A DNA stretch of 27,926 nucleotides, taken from positions 1 through 27,926 of the forward strand of contig CAYNFH010000065.1 in NCBI GenBank assembly GCA_964396385.1, in the 5' to 3' direction. Source of the stretch: CAYNFH01 sp964396385. Lineage in GTDB: Bacteria; Armatimonadota; Chthonomonadetes; Chthonomonadales; CAJBBX01. This document shows, in pieces, positions 13,493 through 21,162 of the stretch (position 1 is its first letter; every line of letters starts with the position of its first letter). The translations under genes and the position numbers were made by a program. Under the pieces are notes generated by a model that worked only from the letters and a program-made list of their open reading frames with translations, did no database searches and had not been told where the DNA came from.

Positions 13493-14491
13493 TTGGCGAC
13501 ACAGGCAGCCATTCAGAGGCGAAGCTACACCGAAGCCATCAGCGGCATCGCCGCCCCCCTCTCCTTCCTGTTGGTGGTCATCATCGCGCTCTCCATCCTC
13601 CTGCGCAACGAGCATTTTTTGAGCCAGGACAACTGGCGCATCATCATTCAGAGCACGGCCGTCGTGGCCATTCTCGCCATCGGTGAGACGGCCGTGATCC
13701 TGACCGCGGGCGTGGACCTGTCGGTGGGGCGCGTGCTTGCCGTCTCAGGCGTGGTGGCGGGCAACGCGATGGTGAACCACCACGCTGGCATGTGGACAGG
13801 GGTGCTTCTGGCGTGCGCTACCGGGACCGTTTGCGGGCTGGCCAACGGTCTGTTGACCACGTTTGGCCGGATGCCCTCTTTCATCGCGACGCTGGGTATG
13901 ATGGGAGTTGCCAATGGCTTGGCGCTCATGATCTCCGGCGACGCGAACATCAGTGGCCTATCGGCAGGTTTCGACGTCTTTAGCATGGGGGAACTGTTCG
14001 GGACGCGCTCGACGCAGGGAATCCCGATGCCGCTCGTGCTGATGGTGGCCAGTGCCGTGGTGGTGCACCTGCTGCTGTCGCGCACCGCGTGGGGGCGCAG
14101 CGTCTACGCCGTGGGAGGGAACCGGGACGCGGCCAGACTCTCCGGAATCTCCCTGCGCCGGGTGACACTGTCCGTATTCATGCTCTCCGGGCTGCTGGCT
14201 GGATTCGCCGCGGTCATCCACATCTCCCGGACGGGGGGCGCCCAGCCCACCGCCGGGACCGGTCTGGAGCTGCAGGCCATCGCCGCCACCGTGATCGGCG
14301 GCACGAGCCTGATGGGCGGCGTCGGGGGAGTCGCGGGCACGCTCATAGGGGCCTTCCTGATGGCCGTTATCCAGAATGGCTGCGATCTGCGCGGTATCCA
14401 CCCGCACTACCAGCTCATCATCATCGGGGCGGTCATCTGGCTTGCCGCCATGTACGACGGCTACCGCCGCAAGACCAGGGTTTTCGCATGA
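13493..14491 (+). CDS. ABC transporter permease of the RbsC type
   Basis: The 332-residue integral membrane protein has about eight to ten helices. Family signatures of sugar-type (CUT2) permeases are present: ILAIGETAVILTAGVDLSVG, the coupling-region stretch FMLSGLLAGFAAVIHISRTG, and ELQAIAATVIGGTSLMGGVG near the end. CUT2 systems import pentoses and other sugars or autoinducers with a periplasmic binding protein and a double ATPase. Neither partner is next to it here, so it must pair with subunits encoded elsewhere. The TTG at 13493 is chosen because GAGG lies eight bases upstream and because the -10 box overlaps the earlier in-frame ATG (13418). It overlaps the next gene by four bases (ATGA). 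Confidence 0.9.
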   Translation: MATQAAIQRRSYTEAISGIAAPLSFLLVVIIALSILLRNEHFLSQDNWRIIIQSTAVVAILAIGETAVILTAGVDLSVGRVLAVSGVVAGNAMVNHHAGMWTGVLLACATGTVCGLANGLLTTFGRMPSFIATLGMMGVANGLALMISGDANISGLSAGFDVFSMGELFGTRSTQGIPMPLVLMVASAVVVHLLLSRTAWGRSVYAVGGNRDAARLSGISLRRVTLSVFMLSGLLAGFAAVIHISRTGGAQPTAGTGLELQAIAATVIGGTSLMGGVGGVAGTLIGAFLMAVIQNGCDLRGIHPHYQLIIIGAVIWLAAMYDGYRRKTRVFA

Positions 14492-15690
14492 CAACCTCAA
14501 GTAGTCAGATAGCTCCCCCAGAATTGGGGGTTGGGGGGCAAGCTCCCCCAGAATTGCGGGCGAGGGGGCCCATTTGGACGGCGCTCGTCGCCATACTGGC
14601 TCTAACGCTCCTTGTCCCTGCCCTAGGGCAGCAGCAACAGCCGCCGCCCGGGCACCGGCAGCGGGGGTTCGAGCTCTTGCGGGCAGGCAAGAACGACGAT
14701 GCCATCGCCGAGCTCCGCGCCGCCGTGAAAGACGACCCCAAGGACATCGCGGCCCACCTCGGCCTCGCTCAGGCGCTGCAGCAGAAGGGCGACAGCGCCG
14801 GCGCGCTGCAGGAGTACCGCACGGCGGAGGACATAAACCCGCGCTCTCCGGAGATCGCCATGGGCCTGGGCGAGGCGCTCACGCAGGCGCAGAAGTACGC
14901 CGAAGCCATCGCTGCCTTCCAGCACGCCGCTGACCTCGCGCCCTATGCCGCCGCGCCGGTGCTGGCCCTCGGCACTGTCTACGCGCAGCAGAAGCAGGAC
15001 GCCAAGGCGCGGGAAAGCTACCTTCGCGCCCTCGGCTACGACCCGGACAACCCGGCAGTCCACGGCGCGCTGGGACAGCTCTACTCGGACGAGAACCGCT
15101 ACGACAATGCCGTTTTGGAGTTTCAAGCCGCCCTCCGGCTGCGGCCGGACTACCGGCCCGCGCGCATCGGGCTGGTGAGCGCGCTCAACGGCGCGAAGCG
15201 GTACATGGAGGCGCTGAAAGAGGCGAACGCGGCGCTCGCCATGTTCCCAGACGATCTGGACCTGCACGGCGCGCTCGCCATCGCCTACGACGGGCTGGAG
15301 AAGCGCGAAGACGCCGTCAAGGAGTATCGGCTGATCCTCGGCAAGAACCCCAACGCCGCAATAATCTGGGGCAACCTGGGCTGGAGCCTCTACGGCATGG
15401 GCAAGTACGAGGAGGCGATTGCGGCCAGCCGCAAGGCGCTGGAGATCGACGCCAAGCTGGCCTACGTCCGGTTCAATATCGGCCTCACCTATGCGGTGGA
15501 GGGAGACTGGGCGCACGCCGAGAAGGAGTACAGGGATGCTCTGGCCGTGGCGACACCCTCCGATACGGCGGCCGCGCTCGATGACATCCGCGAAGCTCTG
15601 AAGAAGTCACCGAACTCCGCCGCGCTGAAGCAGGCCCAGGCGCTCCTCCAGGGCGCGGCCAACAGCCAGCAGCAGGGAAAGAAGACATGA
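14488..15690 (+). CDS. Membrane-anchored protein with nine TPR repeats
   Basis: The 400-residue product has a short N-terminal part, one membrane helix (about residues 29-47, TALVAILALTLLVPALG) and then about nine consecutive tetratricopeptide repeats, each about 34 residues with the usual pattern ending in P, for example RAGKNDDAIAELRAAVKDDP, GDSAGALQEYRTAEDINP and GMGKYEEAIAASRKALEID. TPR arrays bind other proteins. Residues about 8-28 are encoded by two copies of a 30-bp repeat and are not a domain. The ATG overlaps the permease stop by four bases, and its own stop overlaps the next ATG in the same way, so it is translationally coupled on both sides. The partner is unknown. Confidence 0.88.
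   Translation: MTTSSSQIAPPELGVGGQAPPELRARGPIWTALVAILALTLLVPALGQQQQPPPGHRQRGFELLRAGKNDDAIAELRAAVKDDPKDIAAHLGLAQALQQKGDSAGALQEYRTAEDINPRSPEIAMGLGEALTQAQKYAEAIAAFQHAADLAPYAAAPVLALGTVYAQQKQDAKARESYLRALGYDPDNPAVHGALGQLYSDENRYDNAVLEFQAALRLRPDYRPARIGLVSALNGAKRYMEALKEANAALAMFPDDLDLHGALAIAYDGLEKREDAVKEYRLILGKNPNAAIIWGNLGWSLYGMGKYEEAIAASRKALEIDAKLAYVRFNIGLTYAVEGDWAHAEKEYRDALAVATPSDTAAALDDIREALKKSPNSAALKQAQALLQGAANSQQQGKKT
14511..14570. repeat. Two tandem 30-bp units at the start of the TPR gene
   Basis: The units at 14511-14540 and 14541-14570 share AGCTCCCCCAGAATTG exactly and are similar after that. Each has CCCCCA paired with TGGGGG or a degenerate form around GAAT. A GTAGTCAG unit directly precedes them at 14501-14508. 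Confidence 0.85.
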
Positions 15691-16664
15691 ATCGCGTTCG
15701 AAAGGCGGTCATCACGGCGGCCGGGCGCGGCACCCGGATGTACCCGGCAACCGTGACGATCCAGAAGGAGATGCTGCCGCTGATGGACCGCGACGGCATC
15801 ACGAAACCCTCCATTCAGATCATCATCGAGGAGGCGCTGGATTCCGGAATCGATGAGGTCTGTCTGGTCGTGAATCCGCACAACCGGCGGCAGATCGAGG
15901 CGCACTTCGAGCCGGCCCAAGCCTCCGAGATGCGGCTGTTCAAGGGCAAGGATTGGGCGCTTCTCCAGTCCGCGCGCCTCCAGCACGTTGCCAGCCGACT
16001 CTCCTTTGTTGAGCAGAAGGACCCGGAGGGCTACGGCCACGCTGTGTGGTGCGCACGCGACTTTGTCGGCGGTGAGCCGTTCCTGTTGATGCTCGGTGAC
16101 CACATCTACACTTCCGGCTCCGACAAGCGTTGCGCCCGCCAGATCATGGACGTGTACGAGCGGTTCGGCGCGTGTGTCTCGGCGGTGCAACAGACGCCTT
16201 CGGAGCTGCTGCACCTGTTCGGAACCGTCCGAGGCAAGCTCATCGAGCAGCAGCCTCGCGTATACGAGGTCGACCATATCTACGAGAAGCCGAGCCAGGA
16301 GTACGCGGAGCGGCACCTGCGCGTGGAGGGGCTGCTCTGGGGCATGTACCTCTGTTTCTTCGGAATGCACGTATTCACGCCTGGTATCTTCGACTCGCTC
16401 CAGTACGCAATCGACCACGACATACGCGAGAAAGGCGAGATCCAGCTTACGAGCGCGCAGGAGCGGCTTCGCGAATCCGGCGAGCGGTACCTGGCCTTTG
16501 AGGCGGTGGGGGACCGCTACGATATCGGCATCCCGTTTGGTTACGCCCAGACGCAGGCGGCGCTGGCCGTGAACTCGGTCTATCGCGAGCAGATGCTCTC
16601 TGCGCTGGTCAGCATGCTGGCCGTGCCGGCCCGCAACATCCCGGACGCCTTCAAGGAGCAGTAG
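15687..16664 (+). CDS. GalU-like sugar-1-phosphate nucleotidyltransferase
   Basis: The 325-residue product has the nucleotidyltransferase fold. The N-terminal AAGRGTRMYPAT (residues 11-22) is the nucleotide-binding loop, followed by KEMLPL (27-32), KPSIQIIIEEALDSGI, EGYGHAVWCARDFVGGEP and LMLGDHIYTS with the metal-binding Asp of the GD motif. This is the pattern of UTP-glucose-1-phosphate uridylyltransferase, which makes UDP-glucose for polysaccharides. GalU proteins usually read GDD where this has GDH, so the sugar or nucleotide may differ; I therefore leave out a gene symbol. The start ATG overlaps the TPR stop by four bases and the aminotransferase gene follows 10 nt later. Confidence 0.88.
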   Translation: MNRVRKAVITAAGRGTRMYPATVTIQKEMLPLMDRDGITKPSIQIIIEEALDSGIDEVCLVVNPHNRRQIEAHFEPAQASEMRLFKGKDWALLQSARLQHVASRLSFVEQKDPEGYGHAVWCARDFVGGEPFLLMLGDHIYTSGSDKRCARQIMDVYERFGACVSAVQQTPSELLHLFGTVRGKLIEQQPRVYEVDHIYEKPSQEYAERHLRVEGLLWGMYLCFFGMHVFTPGIFDSLQYAIDHDIREKGEIQLTSAQERLRESGERYLAFEAVGDRYDIGIPFGYAQTQAALAVNSVYREQMLSALVSMLAVPARNIPDAFKEQ

Positions 16665-16674
16665 CGAGGGAGAG

Positions 16675-17937
16675 ATGGAGCAGAGCGCGGAAGAGCGGAT
16701 CGACCAGGTCATCGCCAAGTACCAGGAGTATGTCTCGCCTGGACTGGCCAGCCTCATGCGGTTCGGCGGCTTCGGAGACGTGGAGGCGACGGCCGAGGGG
16801 TGCGTGCTGCGCACCGTCTCCGGCGCGGAGTACCTGGACTTCCTGGGCGGCTACGGCGTTTTCACGGTGGGCCACCGGCACCCGAAGGTGGTGGAGGCGG
16901 TCCACCGCCAACTCGATCGGATGCCGCTCTCCAGCCGCACCTTCTTTAACGAGCCCATGGCGGACCTGGCGGAGCGCCTCGCCTCCATCGCGCCGGGAGG
17001 GCTGCAGTACTCCTTCTTCTCCAACAGCGGCACAGAGGCCGTGGAGGCGGCGCTCAAGATCGCGCGCGTAGCCACGGGAAAGACGCACTTCATCTCTACC
17101 ATCGGCGGCTACCACGGCAAGAGCATGGGTTCGCTCTCCGCCACCGGCCGCGACGTCTTCCGCAAGCCGTTCGACCCGCTGGTGCCGGGCTTCGCGCACG
17201 TGCCCTACGATGATGCGGAAGCAGTCCGAGCCGCCATCACGGAGGACACGGCGGCCATTATCGTGGAGGCCGTCCAGGGGGAAGGGGGCATCCGCTGCGC
17301 CTCCGACGGCTACCTTCCAGCACTGCGCGCGATCTGCGACGCCGAGGGAGTGCTCCTTATTATGGATGAGGTCCAGACAGGGCTCGGCCGCACCGGGGCG
17401 ATGTTCGGCTGCGACCACTGGGGGGTCGCGCCGGACATTATTACCCTCGCGAAGGCCCTAGGGGGCGGCGTGATGCCCATCGGCGCGACCATGTCAACGC
17501 CCGAGATCTGGCAGAAGGCGTTCGGCGAGAACCCGCTCATCCACACCAGCACTTTCGGAGGCAACCCGCTGGCCTGCGCCGCCGGCCTCGCCGCGATTCA
17601 GGTGACCCAGGAGGAGGACCTGATACGGAAGTCCCGCGAGCGGGGCGCGCAACTACTGGCCGGTCTAAGGCAGGTGCAGCAGCAGCACCCGGATGCCATT
17701 GTAGAGGCGCGCGGCATGGGGTTGATGATTGGCGTGGAGTTCGCCGTCAAGGACGTGGCGGAGCTAACCATCAACGGCATGGCGCGGCGCGGAGTGATCG
17801 CGGCCTATACGCTCAACAACCCGAAGGTGATCCGCTTCGAGCCGCCGCTGGTGGTGAGGCCCGAACAGGTAGACACGGCAATCAACGCTTTCGCCGAGGC
17901 CGTGGCCGAGTCCAGCGAGATGCTGGCCGGCCTCTAA
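16675..17937 (+). CDS. Class III (omega) aminotransferase, PLP-dependent
   Basis: The 420-residue product matches class III aminotransferases in length and motifs: NSGTEAVEAALK (about 117-128) binding the cofactor phosphate, YHGKS (146-150), the DEVQTGLGRTG motif with Asp231 binding the pyridine nitrogen, and the PLP lysine Lys260 in DIITLAKALGGG. These enzymes transfer an omega-amino group from substrates such as putrescine, GABA, ornithine or lysine to 2-oxoglutarate or pyruvate. The overall sequence looks closest to putrescine-type enzymes, but substrate is a guess. It starts at an ATG with GAGGGAGAG just upstream, 10 nt after the GalU-like gene. A nucleotide-sugar gene next to it could mean a role in amino-sugar synthesis, though those enzymes belong to another aminotransferase class. 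Confidence 0.9.
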   Translation: MEQSAEERIDQVIAKYQEYVSPGLASLMRFGGFGDVEATAEGCVLRTVSGAEYLDFLGGYGVFTVGHRHPKVVEAVHRQLDRMPLSSRTFFNEPMADLAERLASIAPGGLQYSFFSNSGTEAVEAALKIARVATGKTHFISTIGGYHGKSMGSLSATGRDVFRKPFDPLVPGFAHVPYDDAEAVRAAITEDTAAIIVEAVQGEGGIRCASDGYLPALRAICDAEGVLLIMDEVQTGLGRTGAMFGCDHWGVAPDIITLAKALGGGVMPIGATMSTPEIWQKAFGENPLIHTSTFGGNPLACAAGLAAIQVTQEEDLIRKSRERGAQLLAGLRQVQQQHPDAIVEARGMGLMIGVEFAVKDVAELTINGMARRGVIAAYTLNNPKVIRFEPPLVVRPEQVDTAINAFAEAVAESSEMLAGL

Positions 17938-17987
17938 AGGCCGGTTTTCATGGCGGATATCGTGAACGAGACGCGGAGGTCCGGCCC

Positions 17988-18194
17988 ATGCAATCGTTCT
18001 GCGGCTTTGTCCTCGTGGTGATCATCTGCATAGTCATAGGGGTGCTGGGAGGGTGCGCCGTTGGCGTGGCGCAGCACCCGAGAGAGATGTTCGGATCGTT
18101 CAACGCCGGGACAGTGGGCGGAGCCGTTGGGCTGGTCGCAGGGATCGCCATCTGCGTTCTGATGTTTCGCTCCGGCGGTGACGGGATTCGCTAA
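17988..18194 (+). CDS. Small membrane protein with two helices
   Basis: The 68-residue product has two hydrophobic helices (about residues 6-28, GFVLVVIICIVIGVLGG, and 43-62, GGAVGLVAGIAICVLMF) with a short polar link. The ATG has GGAGG eight bases upstream, which supports a true gene. No family is recognised. It lies 50 nt after the aminotransferase and could be the last gene of that operon, followed by the palindrome at 18236. Confidence 0.65.
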   Translation: MQSFCGFVLVVIICIVIGVLGGCAVGVAQHPREMFGSFNAGTVGGAVGLVAGIAICVLMFRSGGDGIR

Positions 18195-18235
18195 CGGCCG
18201 GGCTACTCCACCCAAATCCGGCGATGCTACCGAAG

Positions 18236-18271
18236 CACCACAATTTGACGGAATTCCGTCAAATTGTGGTG
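18236..18271. repeat. Perfect 36-bp palindrome
   Basis: The arms CACCACAATTTGACGGAA and TTCCGTCAAATTGTGGTG are fully complementary without a loop, with GAATTC at the centre. It lies between two convergent genes (ending at 18194 and 18364). The outer 8 to 9 bp are shared with the palindrome at 1612-1657 while the inner core differs. Confidence 0.95.
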
Positions 18272-18363
18272 GAAGGCGCGCAGGGCCATACACGGGCGGA
18301 TGCGGACCTCCGCGCTGGGGCGCATGGCGTGCAAATATGCACCAGGGCGAGTGAGTGGGTCAG

Positions 18364-21150
18364 CTACGGTTGCACGGTAGGAGGCTTGCGTGAGCGGAAG
18401 CTCAGGTGCGCGGGAGCGAGTCCCGGTGACGTGGCCGTAAGCGTAATTCCTCCCGCCCGGTCGCCGGCCCGCACCAGCACCATGCACAGACCGTTCAAGG
18501 CGTGCCGCTGCGAAGCCTTGTCCGGCTCGTGGCTGCTGGGATCGCCGTTCCCGACGCCCCCGACGGACCCCTGCCCGCCGACCGCGAAAGTTACTTCGTT
18601 GTCGGCGATGGGCACCACGCGCCCCTGGGCGTCCACCACGGCGACCTGCACCACGGCAAGATCTTCACCGTCGGCGTTCAGGAGCGTCCTGTCGGTCTCA
18701 AGCCGCAGCCGCGCGGGCGGCCCGGTCGTCTCCACCACGTCCGTTGCTGCTTCCGTGCTGCCGTTGTAGCCCCTCGCCTCCAGCCGTCCCGGGGCGTACG
18801 GGACTTTCCACTCCAGGTGGCCGTTGCGCGGCATCTCCTGCGCGCCCAGGCTCTTCCCGCTCAGGAACAGCTCCACGCGCTCACAGTTGCTGTGGACCCA
18901 CACGTCGATAGGCTGCCCCTCCTTGCCCGGCCAGTTCCAGTGCGGCAGGATGTGCGCGACGGGCCTATCACCCCACCAGGACTTGTAGTAGTAGTAAGTG
19001 TCCTTCGGGAAGCCGCAGATATCCATGATCCCGAAGTGGGAGTTGATGCAGGGCCATCCGTAGGGCGTCGGCTCGCCCTTGTAGTCGAAGCCGGTCCATA
19101 CGAAGCCGCCTGCCATGAAGGGCCGCTCCGCGAGGGGCGTCCATGCCCCTTCGGCGGTCTGCCCCCACGGCGGGTGGTTCACGTCGTACGCGCTGACGTA
19201 TCCACGCTCGCGGTCGTTCGCGTAGATGCCGCGCGTGGAGACCGCGCTGGCCGTTTCGCTGCCGTACATCGGCATGTTCGGATGAGTCTCGTGGAACCGG
19301 TCGTACCCGCCCGGGTTGTAGTTGCAGCCCTGCAAATCCTCTACACGTGAGAAGCCGAGGCCCCACCCTCCGTTCATGGCGCAAGTGATGGGCCGGGTGG
19401 GATCGATTCGCAACACAGCTTCCTTCATCGCAGCGAAGATGCGGGCGCCCTCCTCCGTGGACTGCAGCCCCTCCTCGTTGCACATGGACCACATGACGAT
19501 GCTCGGGTGGTTCCGGTCCCGCAGGATCATGTCCTTCAGGTCTGACAGGTTCGAGTACGGTGTCCCGCGCGGGGTGTGGTCTCGATAGGTGTCGCCCAGG
19601 TGCCGGTTCTCGTCCATCACCACCATCCCAAGCCGGTCGCACGCGTCGAGGAGCTCTGCCGCCGGAGGGTTGTGGGAGCACCGATAGGCGTTGGAGCCCA
19701 TCTCCTTCAGCTTCTTGATGCGCCACTCCAGCACCCCGTCCGGCATGGCCGTACCGACGCCCGCGAAGTCCTGATGGTTGCAGGTCCCCTTCAGCTTCAC
19801 GGGCTTGCAATTCAGGAAGTAGCCCCGGTCCGCGTCGAACCGGATGGTGCGGATGCCGAACGGCGTGGTGACGCGGTCCACCGGCCGGCCGGCCTTCAGG
19901 ATGCGTGTGATGGCGTGATACAGGTAAGGCGATTCGATGGACCAGAGGTGGGGATCCCGTACGGTCCCCTGCTGAGCGATCTCCTCACGCGCGCCAGCGG
20001 CGAGGCTCCGCTCCGTGCGGCTCTGCGCCACAACCCGCCCACTCGCGTCCAGTATCTGGGTCTCCACGGCGCAGGTCGCCGCGCTGGCTCCGTCGTTCAC
20101 CGCGAGCGTCTTGATGGTGAGGTTTGCAATGTCGGACTGCGAGAGGTCGGAGGAGACGAAGACGCCCCACGGCGCCACGTGGAGCGGGTCAGCCTCATTG
20201 AGCCAGACGTGCCGGTAGATGCCGCCTCCCTCGTACCACCAGCCTTCAAAGGCGCGGGCGTCGGCGCGCACCACCAGCACGTTGGAGCTTCCGTACCGGG
20301 CGGCGTCGGTAATGTCGTACCGGAAGCTCGTGTATCCGCTGGGGTGCCGGCCCAGGAGCTTGCCGTTCAGCCAGACGCGGCTGTCCCGGTAGACGCCGTC
20401 GAAGTCTATCCATATCCGCCGTCCCCGATCCGACTGCGGAAGGGTGAAAGTGCGCCGGTACCAGCCCACGCCGGCTGGAAGGAAACCGTGCGAGAGGTTG
20501 GCCTGCGGGTCGAACGTGCCCTCCACCACGAAGTCGTGCGGCAGATGAACGGAGCGCCAGCTCGAATCGTCGAATTCGGGCAGGGCGGGACCGGTGGCCT
20601 CGTCCGGAGAGCCGGCGTCCAGCATCGTCAGGCCGATGCCGCCCGCGCCGTTGGTGTTCTCCACCAGCACCGCCAGAACGTTCGAGCCGCTCTGCTTCCA
20701 CGCCGGATCCAGACGGACGTCAAAGGGCTCATCCCAGCCTTCGTGGTGGAGCAGCTCCCGGCCGTTCAGGTAGACGGTGGCGTTGTCGTCCACGCTCTCA
20801 AAGTGCAGAGCGTGCGATTGACCGGGCGCGCTGGGCAGGACGGTGCGGTACCAGGCAAAGCCAACCCGGCCGTGGAACGTGTCCTGGCCGGGCGTCGCAT
20901 TCCGCCAGCCCGGCGAGCTCGTGTCGACATCGGCCGCAGTCATGGCGGCCGCGTCGGCGGCCCCATTCGGCGCGATGCGCCAGCGCCAGGAGGTGATGGG
21001 GGTTCCATACTGGCTGCCCTCCGGATCTCCCAGGTGGAACCGCCAGCCGGAGTCCAGGGAGATTCGCTCTCTCTGATCCGGGGCGGCCGTCGACGGCAGC
21101 GCCGCCATCCACCATAGCGCCGCCATCATGACGGCCATCCAACCTCGCAT
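18364..21150 (-). CDS. Secreted glycoside hydrolase family 2 protein (beta-galactosidase type)
   Basis: The 928-residue product has a signal peptide (to about residue 23), a first jelly-roll domain (about 30-180, with HFESVDDNATVYLNG), a second typical GH2 sugar-binding domain (about 190-315, with IDFDGVYRDSRVWLNG), an immunoglobulin-like domain (about 325-430), the TIM barrel and C-terminal Ig-like domains. GH2 retaining catalysis is in place: the acid/base Glu559 in WSMCNEEG and the nucleophile Glu632 in MYGSETAS. RCSHNP lies in the barrel. The C-terminal part resembles the DUF4982 and Big-type domains of secreted beta-galactosidases. It should release beta-linked sugars outside the cytoplasm; galactose is likely but not proven. 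The ATG has AGGAG six bases upstream. It follows the oligoendopeptidase by 12 nt, so they are probably cotranscribed. Confidence 0.93.
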   Translation of the reverse strand: MRGWMAVMMAALWWMAALPSTAAPDQRERISLDSGWRFHLGDPEGSQYGTPITSWRWRIAPNGAADAAAMTAADVDTSSPGWRNATPGQDTFHGRVGFAWYRTVLPSAPGQSHALHFESVDDNATVYLNGRELLHHEGWDEPFDVRLDPAWKQSGSNVLAVLVENTNGAGGIGLTMLDAGSPDEATGPALPEFDDSSWRSVHLPHDFVVEGTFDPQANLSHGFLPAGVGWYRRTFTLPQSDRGRRIWIDFDGVYRDSRVWLNGKLLGRHPSGYTSFRYDITDAARYGSSNVLVVRADARAFEGWWYEGGGIYRHVWLNEADPLHVAPWGVFVSSDLSQSDIANLTIKTLAVNDGASAATCAVETQILDASGRVVAQSRTERSLAAGAREEIAQQGTVRDPHLWSIESPYLYHAITRILKAGRPVDRVTTPFGIRTIRFDADRGYFLNCKPVKLKGTCNHQDFAGVGTAMPDGVLEWRIKKLKEMGSNAYRCSHNPPAAELLDACDRLGMVVMDENRHLGDTYRDHTPRGTPYSNLSDLKDMILRDRNHPSIVMWSMCNEEGLQSTEEGARIFAAMKEAVLRIDPTRPITCAMNGGWGLGFSRVEDLQGCNYNPGGYDRFHETHPNMPMYGSETASAVSTRGIYANDRERGYVSAYDVNHPPWGQTAEGAWTPLAERPFMAGGFVWTGFDYKGEPTPYGWPCINSHFGIMDICGFPKDTYYYYKSWWGDRPVAHILPHWNWPGKEGQPIDVWVHSNCERVELFLSGKSLGAQEMPRNGHLEWKVPYAPGRLEARGYNGSTEAATDVVETTGPPARLRLETDRTLLNADGEDLAVVQVAVVDAQGRVVPIADNEVTFAVGGQGSVGGVGNGDPSSHEPDKASQRHALNGLCMVLVRAGDRAGGITLTATSPGLAPAHLSFRSRKPPTVQP

Positions 21151-21162
21151 CGCCGCTCCTCT

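Noticed and set aside
18251..18256. EcoRI site in the palindrome as a cloning or assembly artefact
   Set aside because: A second palindrome with the same arms but a different centre exists at 1612-1657, and both sit in normal intergenic sequence, so a natural element is more likely.
17934..18293. Minus-strand frame over the small membrane protein
   Set aside because: The plus-strand frame has a good ribosome site and two hydrophobic helices; the minus-strand product shows no pattern and crosses the palindrome.
19576..21117. Long plus-strand open frame over the GH2 gene
   Set aside because: It is antisense to a GH2 protein with both catalytic residues and all domains; its product has no recognisable pattern.
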